From assembly GCA_020852035.1 (NCBI GenBank), contig JADZBR010000384.1, forward strand, positions 1-6,099: a DNA stretch of 6,099 bases. Direction: 5' to 3'. The translations under genes and the position numbers were made by a program. The notes under the pieces are model-generated. The model was not told where the DNA came from and made no database searches. It worked only from the letters and a program-made list of their open reading frames with translations. The DNA is from Caulobacteraceae bacterium (GTDB lineage: Bacteria; Pseudomonadota; Alphaproteobacteria; Caulobacterales; Caulobacteraceae). Below, one piece after another: positions 5,250 to 6,099 of this stretch. Positions within the stretch are counted from its first letter, which is position 1. Every line of letters begins with the position of its first letter.

Positions 5250-6099
5250 ATGAAGTTCACCTGGTTCAACCTGATGCCCTGGCCCTATCTGCCGGACGAT
5301 TTCCGGGAGAAGAACCGCTCGGTCTGGGTGGACATCGACCAGAACCTGTTCGACCCGGCGCGCAGCCACGAGGTCTACAACACCTACATGGACCTGCTCG
5401 AATACGCCGACACGGTCGGCTTCGACGGCATCGGGGTGAACGAGCACCACCAGAACGGCTACGGCATCATGCCCTCGCCAAACATCATCGCCGCCGGCCT
5501 GGCGCGCCGCACCTCCAACGCGGCGCTGGTGGTGCTGGGCAATTCCATCGCGCTCTACAACCCGCCGGTGCGGGTGGCCGAGGAGTTCGCCATGCTGGAC
5601 TGCATCTCCGGCGGGCGTCTGGTGGCGGGCTTCCCGGTCGGCACCTCGATGGACACCAACTACTGCTACGGCCAGATCCCGTCGCTGACCCGCGAGAAGT
5701 ACCAGGAGGCCCACGACCTGATCATCAAGGCGTGGACCACCCGAGAGCCCTTCGCCTTCAACGGCCGCTACAACAAGCTGCGCCACGTCAACATCTGGCC
5801 CAGGCCCATCCAGCAGCCGCATCCGCCGGTGCACATCCCCGGCGGCGGGTCGGTGGAGACCTACGACTTCTGCATCGACAACACCTACAGCTACTCCTAC
5901 CTCAGCTTCTCCGGCTACCTGCGCGCCCAGGCGCTGATGAACGGCTACTGGAAGCGGGTGGAGGAGCGCGGGGTCGACAAATCGCCCTACCGCGCCGGCT
6001 TCGCCCAGACCATCTGCGTGGCCGAGACCGACGAGGAGGCCGAGCGGCTCTACTCGGAGCACATCAGCTACTTCTACAACCGCTGCCTGCACGTCTATC
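5250..6099 (+). CDS. LLM class (luciferase-like) flavin-dependent oxidoreductase, 3' end outside the window
   Basis: An open frame from ATG 5250 runs through 283 codons to the window edge with no stop. Full family members are usually 330-400 residues, so the C-terminal part is missing. Members are TIM-barrel enzymes that use reduced flavin (FMNH2 or F420H2) for monooxygenation or hydride transfer. Recognisable parts are MKFTWFNLMPWPYLP (1-15), DTVGFDGIGVNEHHQNGYG (54-72) with the family's EHH, PVRVAEEFAMLDCISGGRL (106-124), which is the usual barrel segment before a GFxxGT-type turn (127-132), REKYQEAHDLIIKAW (148-162), and HPPVHIPGGGS (191-201), the typical flavin-phosphate region. The aromatic-rich stretch YSYSYLSFSGY (213-223) is less usual. 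A good ribosome binding site (AGGGAGG, 5235-5241) supports the start. It is transcribed away from nat. The substrate is unknown; an alkane-, terpene- or aromatic-degrading role would suit the neighbours but is not shown. Confidence 0.9.
   Translation, partial: MKFTWFNLMPWPYLPDDFREKNRSVWVDIDQNLFDPARSHEVYNTYMDLLEYADTVGFDGIGVNEHHQNGYGIMPSPNIIAAGLARRTSNAALVVLGNSIALYNPPVRVAEEFAMLDCISGGRLVAGFPVGTSMDTNYCYGQIPSLTREKYQEAHDLIIKAWTTREPFAFNGRYNKLRHVNIWPRPIQQPHPPVHIPGGGSVETYDFCIDNTYSYSYLSFSGYLRAQALMNGYWKRVEERGVDKSPYRAGFAQTICVAETDEEAERLYSEHISYFYNRCLHVY

Noticed and set aside
3298..5253. A 651-codon open frame on the plus strand antisense to nat and the metallohydrolase
   Set aside because: Low-complexity Arg/Gly/Ala/Val composition and no domain motifs, while both minus-strand genes have intact catalytic residues. 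Long antisense frames are expected when third positions are nearly all G or C.
5070..6092. A 340-codon minus-strand open frame opposite the LLM gene
   Set aside because: The plus strand encodes a clear LLM oxidoreductase with a good ribosome binding site; the minus frame is rich in Val/Gly/Ala/His repeats and shows no family signal.
1..6099. A single dedicated catabolic gene cluster spanning the whole window
   Set aside because: Gene directions change twice, repeats separate the units, and the families do not form a known pathway together. Only the nat-metallohydrolase pair is supported as an operon.

Overview
This 6.1-kb window is very GC-rich (roughly two thirds G+C), densely coding and strongly biased to G/C at third codon positions. 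That base composition, the gene types and the style of the intergenic palindromes suggest an alphaproteobacterium, most plausibly a member of the Caulobacterales such as Phenylobacterium or Caulobacter. The genus is an inference from style, not from a marker gene.

Layout from left to right. (1) A flavin-containing Baeyer-Villiger-type monooxygenase of the 4-hydroxyacetophenone monooxygenase type runs rightward and is probably cut at its 5' end by the window edge (2-1804). (2) A 212-bp gap holds a pair of REP-like palindromes in inverted orientation. (3) A maleylacetoacetate isomerase / zeta-class glutathione S-transferase (maiA, 2017-2661, +) has a probable leaderless start. (4) A convergent 120-bp junction (2659-2778) is almost entirely two palindromic repeats, whose outer ends supply the stop codons of both flanking genes. 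(5) A leftward two-gene operon, read right to left, has an arylamine N-acetyltransferase (4321-5139, -) directly abutting an exported PHP-type metallohydrolase of the CehA/McbA kind (2776-4320, -). (6) A 110-bp divergent promoter region contains a small TTATC-N3-GATAA palindrome. (7) A luciferase-like (LLM) flavin-dependent oxidoreductase runs rightward off the end of the window (5250-6099).

All five genes belong to enzyme families that act on small organic or aromatic molecules: Baeyer-Villiger oxidation, GSH-dependent cis-trans isomerisation, ester/carbamate hydrolysis, arylamine acetylation and flavin-dependent oxidation. The region therefore reads as a catabolic or detoxification neighbourhood. 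Only the acetyltransferase-metallohydrolase pair is clearly one transcription unit; a single shared pathway is not demonstrated. I see no tRNA, rRNA, CRISPR array, transposase gene, phage gene or toxin-antitoxin pair. The least ordinary features are the repeat-built convergent junction and the NAT-metallohydrolase operon. I do not see evidence for a wholly new system.
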